Assembly: GCA_947631535.1 (NCBI GenBank)
Contig: CANRLU010000007.1
Span: 1-40,909 of the forward strand
Source of the DNA: an uncultured Clostridia bacterium
Lineage (GTDB): Bacteria > Bacillota > Clostridia > Oscillospirales > Ruminococcaceae
Length of the DNA: 40,909 nucleotides
Reading direction: 5' to 3'
Shown: positions 30,576 through 38,385 of the stretch, piece by piece
Position numbering within the stretch: the stretch's first letter is position 1
How the letters are laid out: each line of letters opens with the position of its first letter
Made by a program: the position numbers and the translations under genes
Notes under the pieces: model-generated
What the model was told of the DNA's origin: nothing
Seen by the model: the letters and a program-made list of their open reading frames with translations, nothing else
Database searches by the model: none

Positions 30576-31425
30576 AAAGAGCGCTTCCGCCTTCTTCACG
30601 CCTGCCGTTGCGATATCCTGCATAATTCTTGCGGCGGTGACGATTATTTCGCTCTTCGCGCCGCTGATAGCTCCCTACGACCCCACCGCCACCGACCTCT
30701 CGGCGACGATGCTCTACCCCTCGCGGGAGCACCTCTTCGGCACCGACCAGACCGGCCGCGACATATTCTCGCGTATGCTCTTCGGCGGCAGAACGACGAT
30801 CCTCGGGGCGTTTGCTATAGTTTTGTTCTCGATGGCCGTGGGGATACCCGCAGGGCTCATATCGGGATACTTCGGCGGCTTTGCCGACAAGCTTTTGATG
30901 AGGATAACCGATGTTGTTATAAGCTTCCCGACGCTGCTTCTGGCCTTTATTTTCGTCGGGATATTCGGCAGGGGGCTCCATAATTCCGTCCTCGCGATAG
31001 GGATAGTTTATATCCCGATGACGGCGCGGCTGACCCGCTCTTTGACCCTCTCGGAAAAGAACAAGGGGTATGTCGAGGCGCTGAAGACCTCGGGCTGTCC
31101 CACCCGTAAGATACTCTTTTTGCAGATACTTCCCAACTGTATACCCACTCTTTCGTCGCAGCTTACGCTCGACATAGGCTATGCGATAATCGACCTCGCC
31201 TCGATGAGTTTTATAGGGCTCGGGGTGAAGCTTCCGGAATGTGACTGGGGAGCTATGCTCGAAGAGTCGCGGAACCTGATTTTCACCCGTCCGCTCTCGG
31301 CGCTCGCCCCCGGGATAGCCATAGCGGTGACGGTGATATCTATAAACATTCTCTCCGACGGCGTTCAGCGCTACATCGACCCCACCCGCCGGAAGTTAAA
31401 AAGGAGCGTGCTGCGCTTTGGATAA
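30568..31425 (+). CDS. Peptide/nickel-type ABC transporter permease (DppC-like)
   Basis: 285 residues, about six helices. LIAPYDPTATDLSATMLYPS then HLFGTDQTGRDIFSRMLFGG is the hallmark of DppC/OppC permeases. A coupling loop is seen at SEKNKGYVEALKTSGCPTRK. GGGGGAGG precedes ATG 30568, and the gene overlaps both neighbours by eight bases, so the operon is tightly translated. It forms the membrane channel with the first permease. Family assignment is secure; substrate inferred only from neighbours. Confidence 0.93.
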   Translation: MNKKSASAFFTPAVAISCIILAAVTIISLFAPLIAPYDPTATDLSATMLYPSREHLFGTDQTGRDIFSRMLFGGRTTILGAFAIVLFSMAVGIPAGLISGYFGGFADKLLMRITDVVISFPTLLLAFIFVGIFGRGLHNSVLAIGIVYIPMTARLTRSLTLSEKNKGYVEALKTSGCPTRKILFLQILPNCIPTLSSQLTLDIGYAIIDLASMSFIGLGVKLPECDWGAMLEESRNLIFTRPLSALAPGIAIAVTVISINILSDGVQRYIDPTRRKLKRSVLRFG

Positions 31426-32401
31426 GCTCCTTGAAATAAAAGACCTCTCGGTGAGGCTCCTGACGGCCTACGGCGTCGCAAGGGGAGTAAGAGGCGTTTC
31501 CCTCGAAGTCGGTGAGGGGGAGATTGTCGGAATAGTCGGCGAATCGGGCTGCGGAAAGACCCTTACGGCAAAATCCGTGCTCGGGCTCCATAATGCCGAG
31601 CGCACCGAAGTCGGCGGGCAGATGATATACCGCCTGAAAAGCGGAGAGACGGTCGATCTTGCCGCCCTGAGTCAGAGAGATTTTCAAAAGATACGCGGCG
31701 GGGAGATCTCGATGGTTTTGCAGGACTCCTCCACGTCGCTGAGCCCGATAATAACCGTCGGCAGGCAGATGGAGGACGTTATCCTTGCTCACAGGGATAT
31801 AAAGCGCCCGGAGGCACGGGCGGTCGCCGCGGAGCTTCTTGAAAGCGTGGGCATAAGCGAGCCGCAGATGAGGCTCAAATGCCTTCCCGGCGAGCTATCG
31901 GGCGGGCAGCTCCAGAGAATCTGCATAGCTATGGCGATAAGCTCGGAGCCGAGGCTGCTTTTGTGCGACGAGCCCACCACGGCGCTCGATTCCGTCACGC
32001 AGGCGCAGATACTCGCGCTTCTTAAAAAGCTCTCTAAAGAGCGGAATATGGCGGTTTTGATAGTTACCCACAATTTTTCGGTGGTAAAGCGCATCTGCGA
32101 CAGGGTATACGTTATGTACGCAGGGCTCATCGCCGAGAGCGGGACGGCAGACGAGGTCACAAAGAGCCCGAAGCACCGCTACACCGCCGATCTTTTGAAA
32201 AGCATACCCGACGCAGAGACAAAAGGCAGGCTCGAATCGGTCGCGGGGGCTCTGCCCGACGTCTACGGCGATATAGCCGGCTGTCCCTACGCTCCGAGGT
32301 GTAAAAGCGCCTGTGAGGGCTGCCTGAAAAGCGTACCGGTGACCGAATTTACGCCGACTCACTTTGCGGCGTGCGTAAAAGGGGGCGGGCAGAACGGTTG
32401 A
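31418..32401 (+). CDS. Peptide/nickel-type ABC ATPase (DppD-like)
   Basis: 327 residues from a TTG start at 31418 (AAAGGAG upstream, inside the previous gene). Walker A GESGCGKT (about 36-43), Q loop MVLQDSST, signature LSGGQLQR, Walker B LLLCDEPT and H loop VTHNF are intact. The C-terminus carries the oligopeptide-transporter extension with the cysteine cluster CPYAPRCKSACEGC, seen in DppD/OppD proteins, some of which bind an iron-sulfur cluster there. It pairs with the second ATPase that follows. Full length and probably active. Confidence 0.93.
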   Translation: MDKLLEIKDLSVRLLTAYGVARGVRGVSLEVGEGEIVGIVGESGCGKTLTAKSVLGLHNAERTEVGGQMIYRLKSGETVDLAALSQRDFQKIRGGEISMVLQDSSTSLSPIITVGRQMEDVILAHRDIKRPEARAVAAELLESVGISEPQMRLKCLPGELSGGQLQRICIAMAISSEPRLLLCDEPTTALDSVTQAQILALLKKLSKERNMAVLIVTHNFSVVKRICDRVYVMYAGLIAESGTADEVTKSPKHRYTADLLKSIPDAETKGRLESVAGALPDVYGDIAGCPYAPRCKSACEGCLKSVPVTEFTPTHFAACVKGGGQNG

Positions 32402-33143
32402 AACAGTACTTAGCGTAAAAGGCCTCTGCAAGACCTTCCGAAAGGACGGCGTTGTTACCGAGGCGGTAAAAAACGTGAGCTTCGAGCTTTACTCGGGCGA
32501 GATACTCGGAATAGCCGGAGAATCGGGGAGCGGAAAGTCCACGCTCTCGCGGCTCTGTATGGGTCTCCTTAAGCCCGACGGCGGGGAGATATACGTCTGC
32601 GGCAAAAGGCTCGGAAAAGACACCGTAAAGAGCCTGCGTCCGAAGATACAGATGGTCTTCCAGAACCCTGCCGACACCTTTAATCCATCGTATTCCGTCG
32701 GCTCGGGGCTTAGAAACGCGGGGCACGACCTCGGGCTTGAAAAGCAGGAGTGCCGCGAAAAGATATCCGAGCTCTTAAAGACCACCGGACTTCCCGAAAG
32801 CGTATTAAAGCGCCGACCGAAGGAGCTCTCCGGCGGGCAGCTTCAGCGCCTTGCGATAGTGAGGGCGCTTCTGTGCGGCCCGAGGGTGCTCATAGCCGAC
32901 GAGGCGGTGTCTTCGCTCGACGTTTCGGTGTCGGCGAATATAATCAATCTGCTGCTCGACCTGCGCGAAAGCCTCGGCATAGCTATGCTCTTTATCTCTC
33001 ACGACCTTGCGGTGATAGGCCATATAAGCGACCGCGTGGGTGTGATGTATAAAGGCGAGCTCGTCGAGAACGGCGACACAGGCAGCGTGCTCGGCTCGCC
33101 CGCGCACGAATATACAAAACGTCTTCTGGACGCGCGCCTGTGA
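32394..33143 (+). CDS. Peptide/nickel-type ABC ATPase (DppF-like) without a canonical start codon
   Basis: The frame is open from 32379 and reads VETVLSVKGLCKTFRKDG then VTEAVKNVSFEL, the normal first strands of this ATPase, yet no ATG, GTG or TTG occurs before GTG 32475. I start at ACG 32394, where an ATG would be expected by position; 32475 (GAGGCGG eight bases upstream) is the first standard start and would drop 27 residues. Walker A GESGSGKS, signature LSGGQLQR, Walker B VLIADEAVSSLD and H loop ISHD follow. At about 249 residues it lacks the C-terminal extension of its partner, as in NikE-type ATPases. An ACG or other rare start, or a point mutation, could explain this. Confidence 0.82.
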   Translation, partial: TVETVLSVKGLCKTFRKDGVVTEAVKNVSFELYSGEILGIAGESGSGKSTLSRLCMGLLKPDGGEIYVCGKRLGKDTVKSLRPKIQMVFQNPADTFNPSYSVGSGLRNAGHDLGLEKQECREKISELLKTTGLPESVLKRRPKELSGGQLQRLAIVRALLCGPRVLIADEAVSSLDVSVSANIINLLLDLRESLGIAMLFISHDLAVIGHISDRVGVMYKGELVENGDTGSVLGSPAHEYTKRLLDARL

Positions 33144-33184
33144 GTGCGTCCGAAATAACCCCAAGTTCTCAAGGAGGAGATACT

Positions 33185-34786
33185 ATGAAGAAAATTCTTT
33201 CAACCGTTCTGGCGCTGCTCATCGCCGCGCTTGCGCTTACTTCCTGCGGGCAGCAGGGCAGCTCTGCCGACAGGCCCCTCAGGATATCTATGATCTCGGA
33301 TATAACCGCCCTCGACCCCGCTTTTGCCTACGACGGCCCCACGATAAGCGTCATTTTGCAGGTCACCGAGGGAATACTCAGGCTCAATGCCGACGGCAGC
33401 ATTTCGCCCCAGCTCGCCAAGGACTGGGAGGCCAAGGACGAGCTGACTTACGTCTATAATATGCGCGACGACGTCTGCTTCTCGGACGGCAGCCCGATGA
33501 CTATGGAGGACGTCCTCTATTCGCTCAACAGATACCGCGACGAAAGCGTCGCCTCATATCTCGCGTGGATGTATGACAACGTAGAGTCTATCGAGCAGAC
33601 CGGCGACTGGCAGTTTACCGTAAAGCTCTTTGAGCCCGACGCAACCTGGCAGTATGTATTTTCCACCGCGGCGGGTCATGTCGTAAAGAAGTCCTACTGC
33701 GAGGAAAAGGGAGCCGATTTCGGCAAGCCCTCGGGGCTTATAATCGGCACCGGCCCATATAAGGTAGACGAGTGGGTGATAGGAACCGAAGTAAAGCTCT
33801 CGCGCAACGAGAACTACTGGGACAAGACCTATGCCGATAACGAAGACGTCGTTGACAACGTGGAATTCGTGGTGATAAGCGACGACACCACGAGGATACA
33901 GGAGCTCACCAACGGCAATATTGATATGGACACCATGCTCCCCGCCGAGCTTATTCCCACCGTGAGGGAGGGCGAGAACACCGACGTTTTGCTCAAGGAC
34001 TCCACCAACTTTATTATGCTCGCCTTTAACTGCGAAGTCGCGCCCTTTAACGACGCAAACGTGAGGCGCGCTGTTGCGAGCGTTGTCGATAAGCAGTCTA
34101 TTGCTTCCGGAATAGTCGGAGAAGTCGGCGAGGCGGCTACTGCTCTGCCGATGGGAAAAATGCTCTACACCTACGATCCCGAGGGCTGGGAGAGCTATGC
34201 CGCTGCCCAAAAGGGCATCGAATACAGCGTTGAGAACGCGAAAAACTACCTTGCGCAGTCGGCCTACCCCGACGGCTTCGACTGCGACCTTATGGTGGAT
34301 GAGCAGAATATGAACGTCTCGATCGCGCTCGCGCTCCAGAGCGCATTAAAGGAGATAGGCATAAACGTAAATATTGAGAAGGTCTCGCAGGACGAACTCA
34401 TCAACTGCGAGTTCGGCGGCGACATCAACCCCGACGGCACCCGCAACTTCGAGATGGGTCTGTTTGAATGGGAATCCGACTACTCCGATATGTCGGGCAA
34501 CGTAATGGGAATATTCTACTCCGGATTTATGGGCGAGGGCGGCTCGAACGTGCCTTCCTACTCCAATCCCGAGGTTGACGCGCTTTTGGAAAGCCAGCAG
34601 GCGAGCATCGACCCCGCCGAGCGCGAAAAGCTCTTGCAGCAGGCACTCGACATCATCACCGACGAGGTCCCGATAGTCCCGATAGCCTACACCTACTACA
34701 AAATCGGCTATAACAAAGCCATTACCGACGGCGTGGACATTCTGACCTGGGCGTTTTACGTCAAGGACATAAGGATTGCAAGGTGA
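33185..34786 (+). CDS. Peptide/nickel-type ABC substrate-binding lipoprotein (DppA-like)
   Basis: 533 residues from ATG 33185 (AGGAGGAG upstream). Lipobox LTSC (Cys20). Family 5 solute-binding fold: ALDPAFAYDGPTISVILQV, ILRLNADGSISPQLAKDWEA, YVYNMRDDVCFSDGSPMTME, GTGPYKVDEW and EKLLQQALDIITDEVPIVPI. It is the last gene of the five-gene importer (two permeases, two ATPases, binding protein). The ligand is probably a short peptide. The order B-C-D-F-A, with the binding protein last, is less usual than A first. A good ribosome binding site of its own allows high expression. Confidence 0.93.
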   Translation: MKKILSTVLALLIAALALTSCGQQGSSADRPLRISMISDITALDPAFAYDGPTISVILQVTEGILRLNADGSISPQLAKDWEAKDELTYVYNMRDDVCFSDGSPMTMEDVLYSLNRYRDESVASYLAWMYDNVESIEQTGDWQFTVKLFEPDATWQYVFSTAAGHVVKKSYCEEKGADFGKPSGLIIGTGPYKVDEWVIGTEVKLSRNENYWDKTYADNEDVVDNVEFVVISDDTTRIQELTNGNIDMDTMLPAELIPTVREGENTDVLLKDSTNFIMLAFNCEVAPFNDANVRRAVASVVDKQSIASGIVGEVGEAATALPMGKMLYTYDPEGWESYAAAQKGIEYSVENAKNYLAQSAYPDGFDCDLMVDEQNMNVSIALALQSALKEIGINVNIEKVSQDELINCEFGGDINPDGTRNFEMGLFEWESDYSDMSGNVMGIFYSGFMGEGGSNVPSYSNPEVDALLESQQASIDPAEREKLLQQALDIITDEVPIVPIAYTYYKIGYNKAITDGVDILTWAFYVKDIRIAR

Positions 34787-34868
34787 GCAAGTTTCAGCCC
34801 GCTTTCACATAACCGTCATAATGGCGGGGTAAAATATTCAAATAAATAAACCCGATTGGAGAATTGAA

Positions 34869-35924
34869 ATGAGTATCAAAAAGCTTATCGCGCTTGTAAC
34901 GGCGCTTGCGGTAGTTGTTGCGGCGTTCGGCGCCTGCGGCAAAACGACGTCCGACGAGAGTCTTCTTAACATCGACGGCGAATTTATTGACACCGACGGC
35001 CTTATTATGCTGACCGCAAACGGGATAGAAGTTCCCTTTGACGAGTACAGATATATGTATAATTACGTAGAGGCTTCGTATTTTGCCGGCATCGACGACG
35101 CCACATGGGAATCTAACCCCGAGTATTTCGAGAGCCTTTTGGACTACACCGAATATCTGACGCTCGACAACTGCTGGGGCGATATGCTCGCGAAGGAATA
35201 CGGGATAGAGCTCACCGAGCAGGACTATGCCGATATAGACGCCTATATGGAGGAGCAGCGCAACTCTTTTGAATCTCCCGAGGCGTTCGAGCAGGCGCTC
35301 GCGGATTCCTCCATAACCGAAGACCTCTTGAAGAGGATAGTCACCCGTCAGTTTATGAGCAACCGCGTTTACGAAGAGCTCTTCCAGAAGGAGGGCGCGC
35401 CGCTTATTCCCTCCGACGACGAGATAAAGGCCGACCTCTCCGAAAACTGGAGAAGAGTGTATCACATTCTGATTCTCTTTGACCACTTCAGCAACTCCGC
35501 TGACTACGAAGACGCCACAGAGGACGAGCTTAAGGCAGCTGCCCTTGAATATGCCGAGGAGCTTTTGGAGAGAGCCAAAAACGGTGAGGACTTCTATCAG
35601 CTTTCGCAGGACTACGGCGAAGACCCCGGAATGACCGCCAATACCGAGGGCTATTTCTTCACCTATGACGAGATGGTCGAGCCGTTTGAAGAGGCTTCCT
35701 TCGAGCTCGGGGTCGGCGAGATAAGCGATATCGTCGAGACCTCCTACGGCTACCATATAATCCTCAGACTCGAACAGGACGACTATGTTGAGGAAAACTG
35801 GGACGCCGTCCGCGGGGAATATGTAAACAAAAAGTTCAACGAGTATATCGACAATTTGCTCGACACCGCCGACATAGAATATTGCGAATATTACGATAAG
35901 CTTGCTCACGGGAGCATACGCTGA
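34869..35924 (+). CDS. PrsA-like parvulin peptidyl-prolyl isomerase lipoprotein
   Basis: 351 residues. Signal peptide with lipobox FGAC (Cys22). A long alpha-helical chaperone part (about 50-190, with an ITEDLLKRIVTRQFMSNRVY helix) precedes a parvulin domain (about 195-310): RVYHILILF, AKNGEDFYQLSQDYGEDPG, EGYFFTYDEMVEPFEEASF and ETSYGYHIILRLE. Such enzymes fold exported proteins between membrane and wall. The gene follows the ABC operon after 82 bases, probably as a separate unit, and precedes a serine hydrolase by 22 bases. GGAG is upstream of ATG. A large antisense open frame over it is a shadow. Confidence 0.9.
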   Translation: MSIKKLIALVTALAVVVAAFGACGKTTSDESLLNIDGEFIDTDGLIMLTANGIEVPFDEYRYMYNYVEASYFAGIDDATWESNPEYFESLLDYTEYLTLDNCWGDMLAKEYGIELTEQDYADIDAYMEEQRNSFESPEAFEQALADSSITEDLLKRIVTRQFMSNRVYEELFQKEGAPLIPSDDEIKADLSENWRRVYHILILFDHFSNSADYEDATEDELKAAALEYAEELLERAKNGEDFYQLSQDYGEDPGMTANTEGYFFTYDEMVEPFEEASFELGVGEISDIVETSYGYHIILRLEQDDYVEENWDAVRGEYVNKKFNEYIDNLLDTADIEYCEYYDKLAHGSIR

Positions 35925-35946
35925 AGCGGCGTCGGAGGGGAATGAC

Positions 35947-37074
35947 ATGAAGAGAAAGATCGGCTTTGCGGCGCTCACGGCGGGGATGCTCCTGTTTTCG
36001 GGCTGCCGCGGGGCCGATGCCTTTAAGCCGGCGGAAACCGAAAATATTCCCGGCGTGTCGATATATACATATTCCGCGAAGACGGAGGCGCAGGCTCCGG
36101 AAACGACCGCGGGGCCGTTATTTTCCGAGCCGCCGGCGACGACGGAGATCATAGCGTCGGAGCCCGTTGTCACCGAGCCCCGCGACCCGCTTTTGCCCGA
36201 GACGTTTCGGGAATTCGAGCTTCCGCAGGAATTTTACGAAAGACTTTCGGAGCTTTTGGAGCGATACGGCCTCAACGAGGGCTGCGACGGCACAGAAAAC
36301 TGCCTTTGCGCGCCGGAATATGAGCTTTACGACGCCGAGGGCAACGTGACCGAGCCGCGAAAGCACTGCGTTTCGGTGTATTTCAGGGATATCGACAGCG
36401 GATTTGAATTTGAGCTCAATCCCGGAGCACACTATCCTATCGCGAGCACCGTAAAAATACCGTTCTGCACGCTGATATACCGAAAGATCGAGTCGGGCGG
36501 GCTCGACCCCGAGCAGGTTCTCACCTACGAGGAGCGGCACTATTTTGAAGGCACCGGCGACATAGTAAAAGGTGAATTCGGGCAGCAGTTCACCGTGAGG
36601 GAGCTTTTGGGGCTCGCGATAACGAAGAGCGACAACGTGGCCTATGAAATGCTCAAAGACCTTGTGAGCTGGGAGGAATTTTCGGAGTTTCTTTCCTCAG
36701 AGGGCTGCACTCATCCCGAAGACGTGAGAAAATCGAAGCAGAAGATATGCTGCGAGTCGGCGGGGGCCTACGGCAGGATACTTGCAAGGTATTTGAGGAG
36801 CGGCGGAGAATGGGTCGATGTCTTTAAGGAAGACCTTTTAAACACACGTCTGAAGATGATCCGTTCGGAGTATAACGTATACCGAAAATACGGCTGGGCG
36901 GGGTTCTCGTTCCACGATATAGCGTATGTAGACGCGCCGCGGCCGTATATCCTTGCGGTGCTCACCAATCTTGAGGGCGAGCAGCAGTCGGATTACGATT
37001 TTTATAAGGAACTTTCGGCGCTGTTTGAAGAATATACGCAGGACGCGGAAGAGGAACTTAATCTGAACATGTAA
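35947..37074 (+). CDS. Beta-lactamase-like serine hydrolase lipoprotein
   Basis: 375 residues from ATG 35947 (GGAGGGG upstream). Lipobox FSGC (Cys20), then a Pro/Glu/Thr linker. The serine hydrolase fold shows the active-site SxxK as IASTVK (Ser167, Lys170), the second motif as KSDNVAYEML (Ser228-Asp229-Asn230) and a KYG in place of KTG near residue 314. This matches the class A beta-lactamase/penicillin-binding superfamily (PF13354 type). The Glu166 of true class A lactamases is not evident, so a wall-peptide role or unknown hydrolase is more likely than antibiotic resistance. It follows the PrsA-like gene by 22 bases, which may aid its export. The copy B repeat begins right at its stop codon. 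Confidence 0.85.
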   Translation: MKRKIGFAALTAGMLLFSGCRGADAFKPAETENIPGVSIYTYSAKTEAQAPETTAGPLFSEPPATTEIIASEPVVTEPRDPLLPETFREFELPQEFYERLSELLERYGLNEGCDGTENCLCAPEYELYDAEGNVTEPRKHCVSVYFRDIDSGFEFELNPGAHYPIASTVKIPFCTLIYRKIESGGLDPEQVLTYEERHYFEGTGDIVKGEFGQQFTVRELLGLAITKSDNVAYEMLKDLVSWEEFSEFLSSEGCTHPEDVRKSKQKICCESAGAYGRILARYLRSGGEWVDVFKEDLLNTRLKMIRSEYNVYRKYGWAGFSFHDIAYVDAPRPYILAVLTNLEGEQQSDYDFYKELSALFEEYTQDAEEELNLNM

Positions 37075-37274
37075 AACTTAAAAGTTTTCGGTCCACACTT
37101 TTTCAAAAGGGTGGCGGGGTCGAGGGGCAGAGCCCCCCGTCGCGCTCCGCAGAGCGCGAAATCTCTTGCTTAGCGAAGCGCAGGAAGGGAGTCCAAAACA
37201 GTCCGGTGGACTGTTTTGGACTGGGGAACCCTCGCCGGGGGTTCCCCAGTTGCCGAGCGGCAAGCGAGGCAACT
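37075..37274 (-). repeat. Multi-hairpin repeat, copy B (~200 bp, inverted)
   Basis: Reverse complement of copy A (13398-13600) in structure and much of the sequence. In minus-strand order: AGTTGCC/GGCAACT, TGGGGAACCC/GGGTTCCCCA, a 15-bp AGTCCAAAACAGTCC stem, GCGCTC-TGCG-GAGCGC, GGGGGCT/CCCCTC-like, then CTTTTGAAAAAG and ACCGAAAACTTTTAAGTTTT. Stems keep pairing where bases differ from copy A. It starts at the stop codon of the serine hydrolase. Confidence 0.85.
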
Positions 37275-37318
37275 GAAATAATGTTTTAGGTTTACACACT
37301 TTTGCGGAAGAATAAGTG

Positions 37319-37347
37319 TTGACAACCTGCAAAAACTGTTGTAGAAT
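37319..37347 (+). promoter_or_regulatory. Promoter of rnpB
   Basis: TTGACA (37319-37324), spacer 17, TAGAAT (37342-37347). Predicted start at about 37354 agrees with the RNA start. Confidence 0.88.
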
Positions 37348-37354
37348 ACAATTT

Positions 37355-37709
37355 GCGAGTAAGCCATACGGCAGCGGGCATCGGTAATACCGGTGAATGA
37401 GGAAAGTCCGAGCATCACAGAGCAGGGTAGCTGCTAACGGCAGCCGAGGGCGACCTTAGGGAAAGTGCAACAGAAAATTACCGCCTCCGGCACTGTCGGG
37501 GGTAAGGATGAAAAGGCGAGGCAAGAGCTCACCGAGGTGCGGGGGACCGCTCCGTCGTGTAAACCCTACCCGATGCAACACCGATTGGTTCGGCATGCTT
37601 TAACGCCTGCTCGGCGGGCGTGCCGTTGAAGGTGGCTTGAGCTGCGCGGCGACGCACAGCGTAGATAGATTGCCGTACACGACAAAACTCGGCTTATAGG
37701 CTTAGTCGC
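37355..37709 (+). ncRNA. rnpB: RNase P RNA
   Basis: About 355 bases. The ends pair (GCGAGTAAGCC with GGCTTAGTCGC). Universal landmarks are GAGGAAAGTCCG (37401-37412), ACAGAAA (37470-37476), and near the 3' end AGATAGATTGCCG and CGACAAAACTCGGCTTATAG. It is the catalytic RNA that trims the 5' ends of tRNAs. It has its own promoter, and lies between a repeat and a lipoprotein gene. Ends are approximate by a few bases. Confidence 0.96.
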
Positions 37710-37752
37710 AATTTAAAATATTATCCCGTGAATACAAGAGGGTTTGATACAA

Positions 37753-38337
37753 ATGATGAAAAAGATATTTATATGCCTTGCGGCTGTGGCTATGCTGGCC
37801 GCGCTTTCTGCCTGCGGAAAAGAACCCGCCGAAGCCGCCAAGCGCGCCGGCGCCGTGAGTCTTGACGAAAGCGAATACAGCGAATATTACAGTCAGCTCG
37901 CATATGAAGTGAGAGCGAGCGAAGACGTGATATCGGAGCAGATGTATTATCTTTACGAGCACGAGGGCGACAAGCAGGCCGTTGGCAAGAAAAACATATA
38001 TTACGACACCGAGACCGGCGAAATGGAGAGATACACCGTGTCGCTCGGCAAGGATTACCTTGAAAAGGTGATAGACTACCGCAGGGGATACACCACCACC
38101 ATTTACAGCGAGATGTTCTATGACGCCGACGGCAACCTGATACGCGCCATTTGGGAGAACACCGCCAAGGGCGACGACGGAGCCTTTTACCGCGACAGCG
38201 GCGAGCAGACCTATTACGAGGGAAGCTCCGACGTGAAGACGGTCCGGCAGGACAGATATAAAGACGACGTGATATATGAGTCCCTCACGCAGGAATACGA
38301 CAAAGAGGGAAACATCATATCCGAGACAAAGGAATAA
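37753..38337 (+). CDS. Lipoprotein of unknown function
   Basis: 194 residues from ATG 37753 (GAGGG about ten bases before); ATG 37756 is the next codon. Lipobox ALSAC gives an anchored protein. The rest is hydrophilic, rich in Tyr, Asp and Glu, with a loosely repeated pattern of a strand followed by YD-x-x-GN: YYDTETGE, FYDADGNLI and EYDKEGNII. This YDxxGN style is found in outer or wall-facing repeat proteins. No family recognised. It follows rnpB closely and has a strong terminator. Confidence 0.75.
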   Translation: MMKKIFICLAAVAMLAALSACGKEPAEAAKRAGAVSLDESEYSEYYSQLAYEVRASEDVISEQMYYLYEHEGDKQAVGKKNIYYDTETGEMERYTVSLGKDYLEKVIDYRRGYTTTIYSEMFYDADGNLIRAIWENTAKGDDGAFYRDSGEQTYYEGSSDVKTVRQDRYKDDVIYESLTQEYDKEGNIISETKE

Positions 38338-38342
38338 AAAAC

Positions 38343-38376
38343 GCGGGAGCTCCTTAAAAAGGTGCTCCCGCTTTTG
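38343..38376 (+). terminator. Terminator of the lipoprotein gene
   Basis: GCGGGAGC (38343-38350) pairs with GCTCCCGC (38364-38371), with an inner CCTT/AAGG stem and CTTTTG after it. It sits between converging genes and may act on both. Confidence 0.88.
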
Positions 38377-38385
38377 CGCGGATAT

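Noticed and set aside
34787-34868. Promoter of the foldase gene at TAAAAT (about 34831-34836)
   Set aside because: No -35 at a suitable distance; the best candidate needs a 20-base spacer.
34794-36173. 459-codon minus-strand open frame opposite the foldase and serine hydrolase genes
   Set aside because: It lies antisense to two well-supported lipoprotein genes, has no ribosome binding site or family motif, and its length follows from codon bias in the real genes.
37078-37332. 84-codon minus-strand frame after the serine hydrolase
   Set aside because: Reading of repeat copy B into the rnpB promoter; no start site support.
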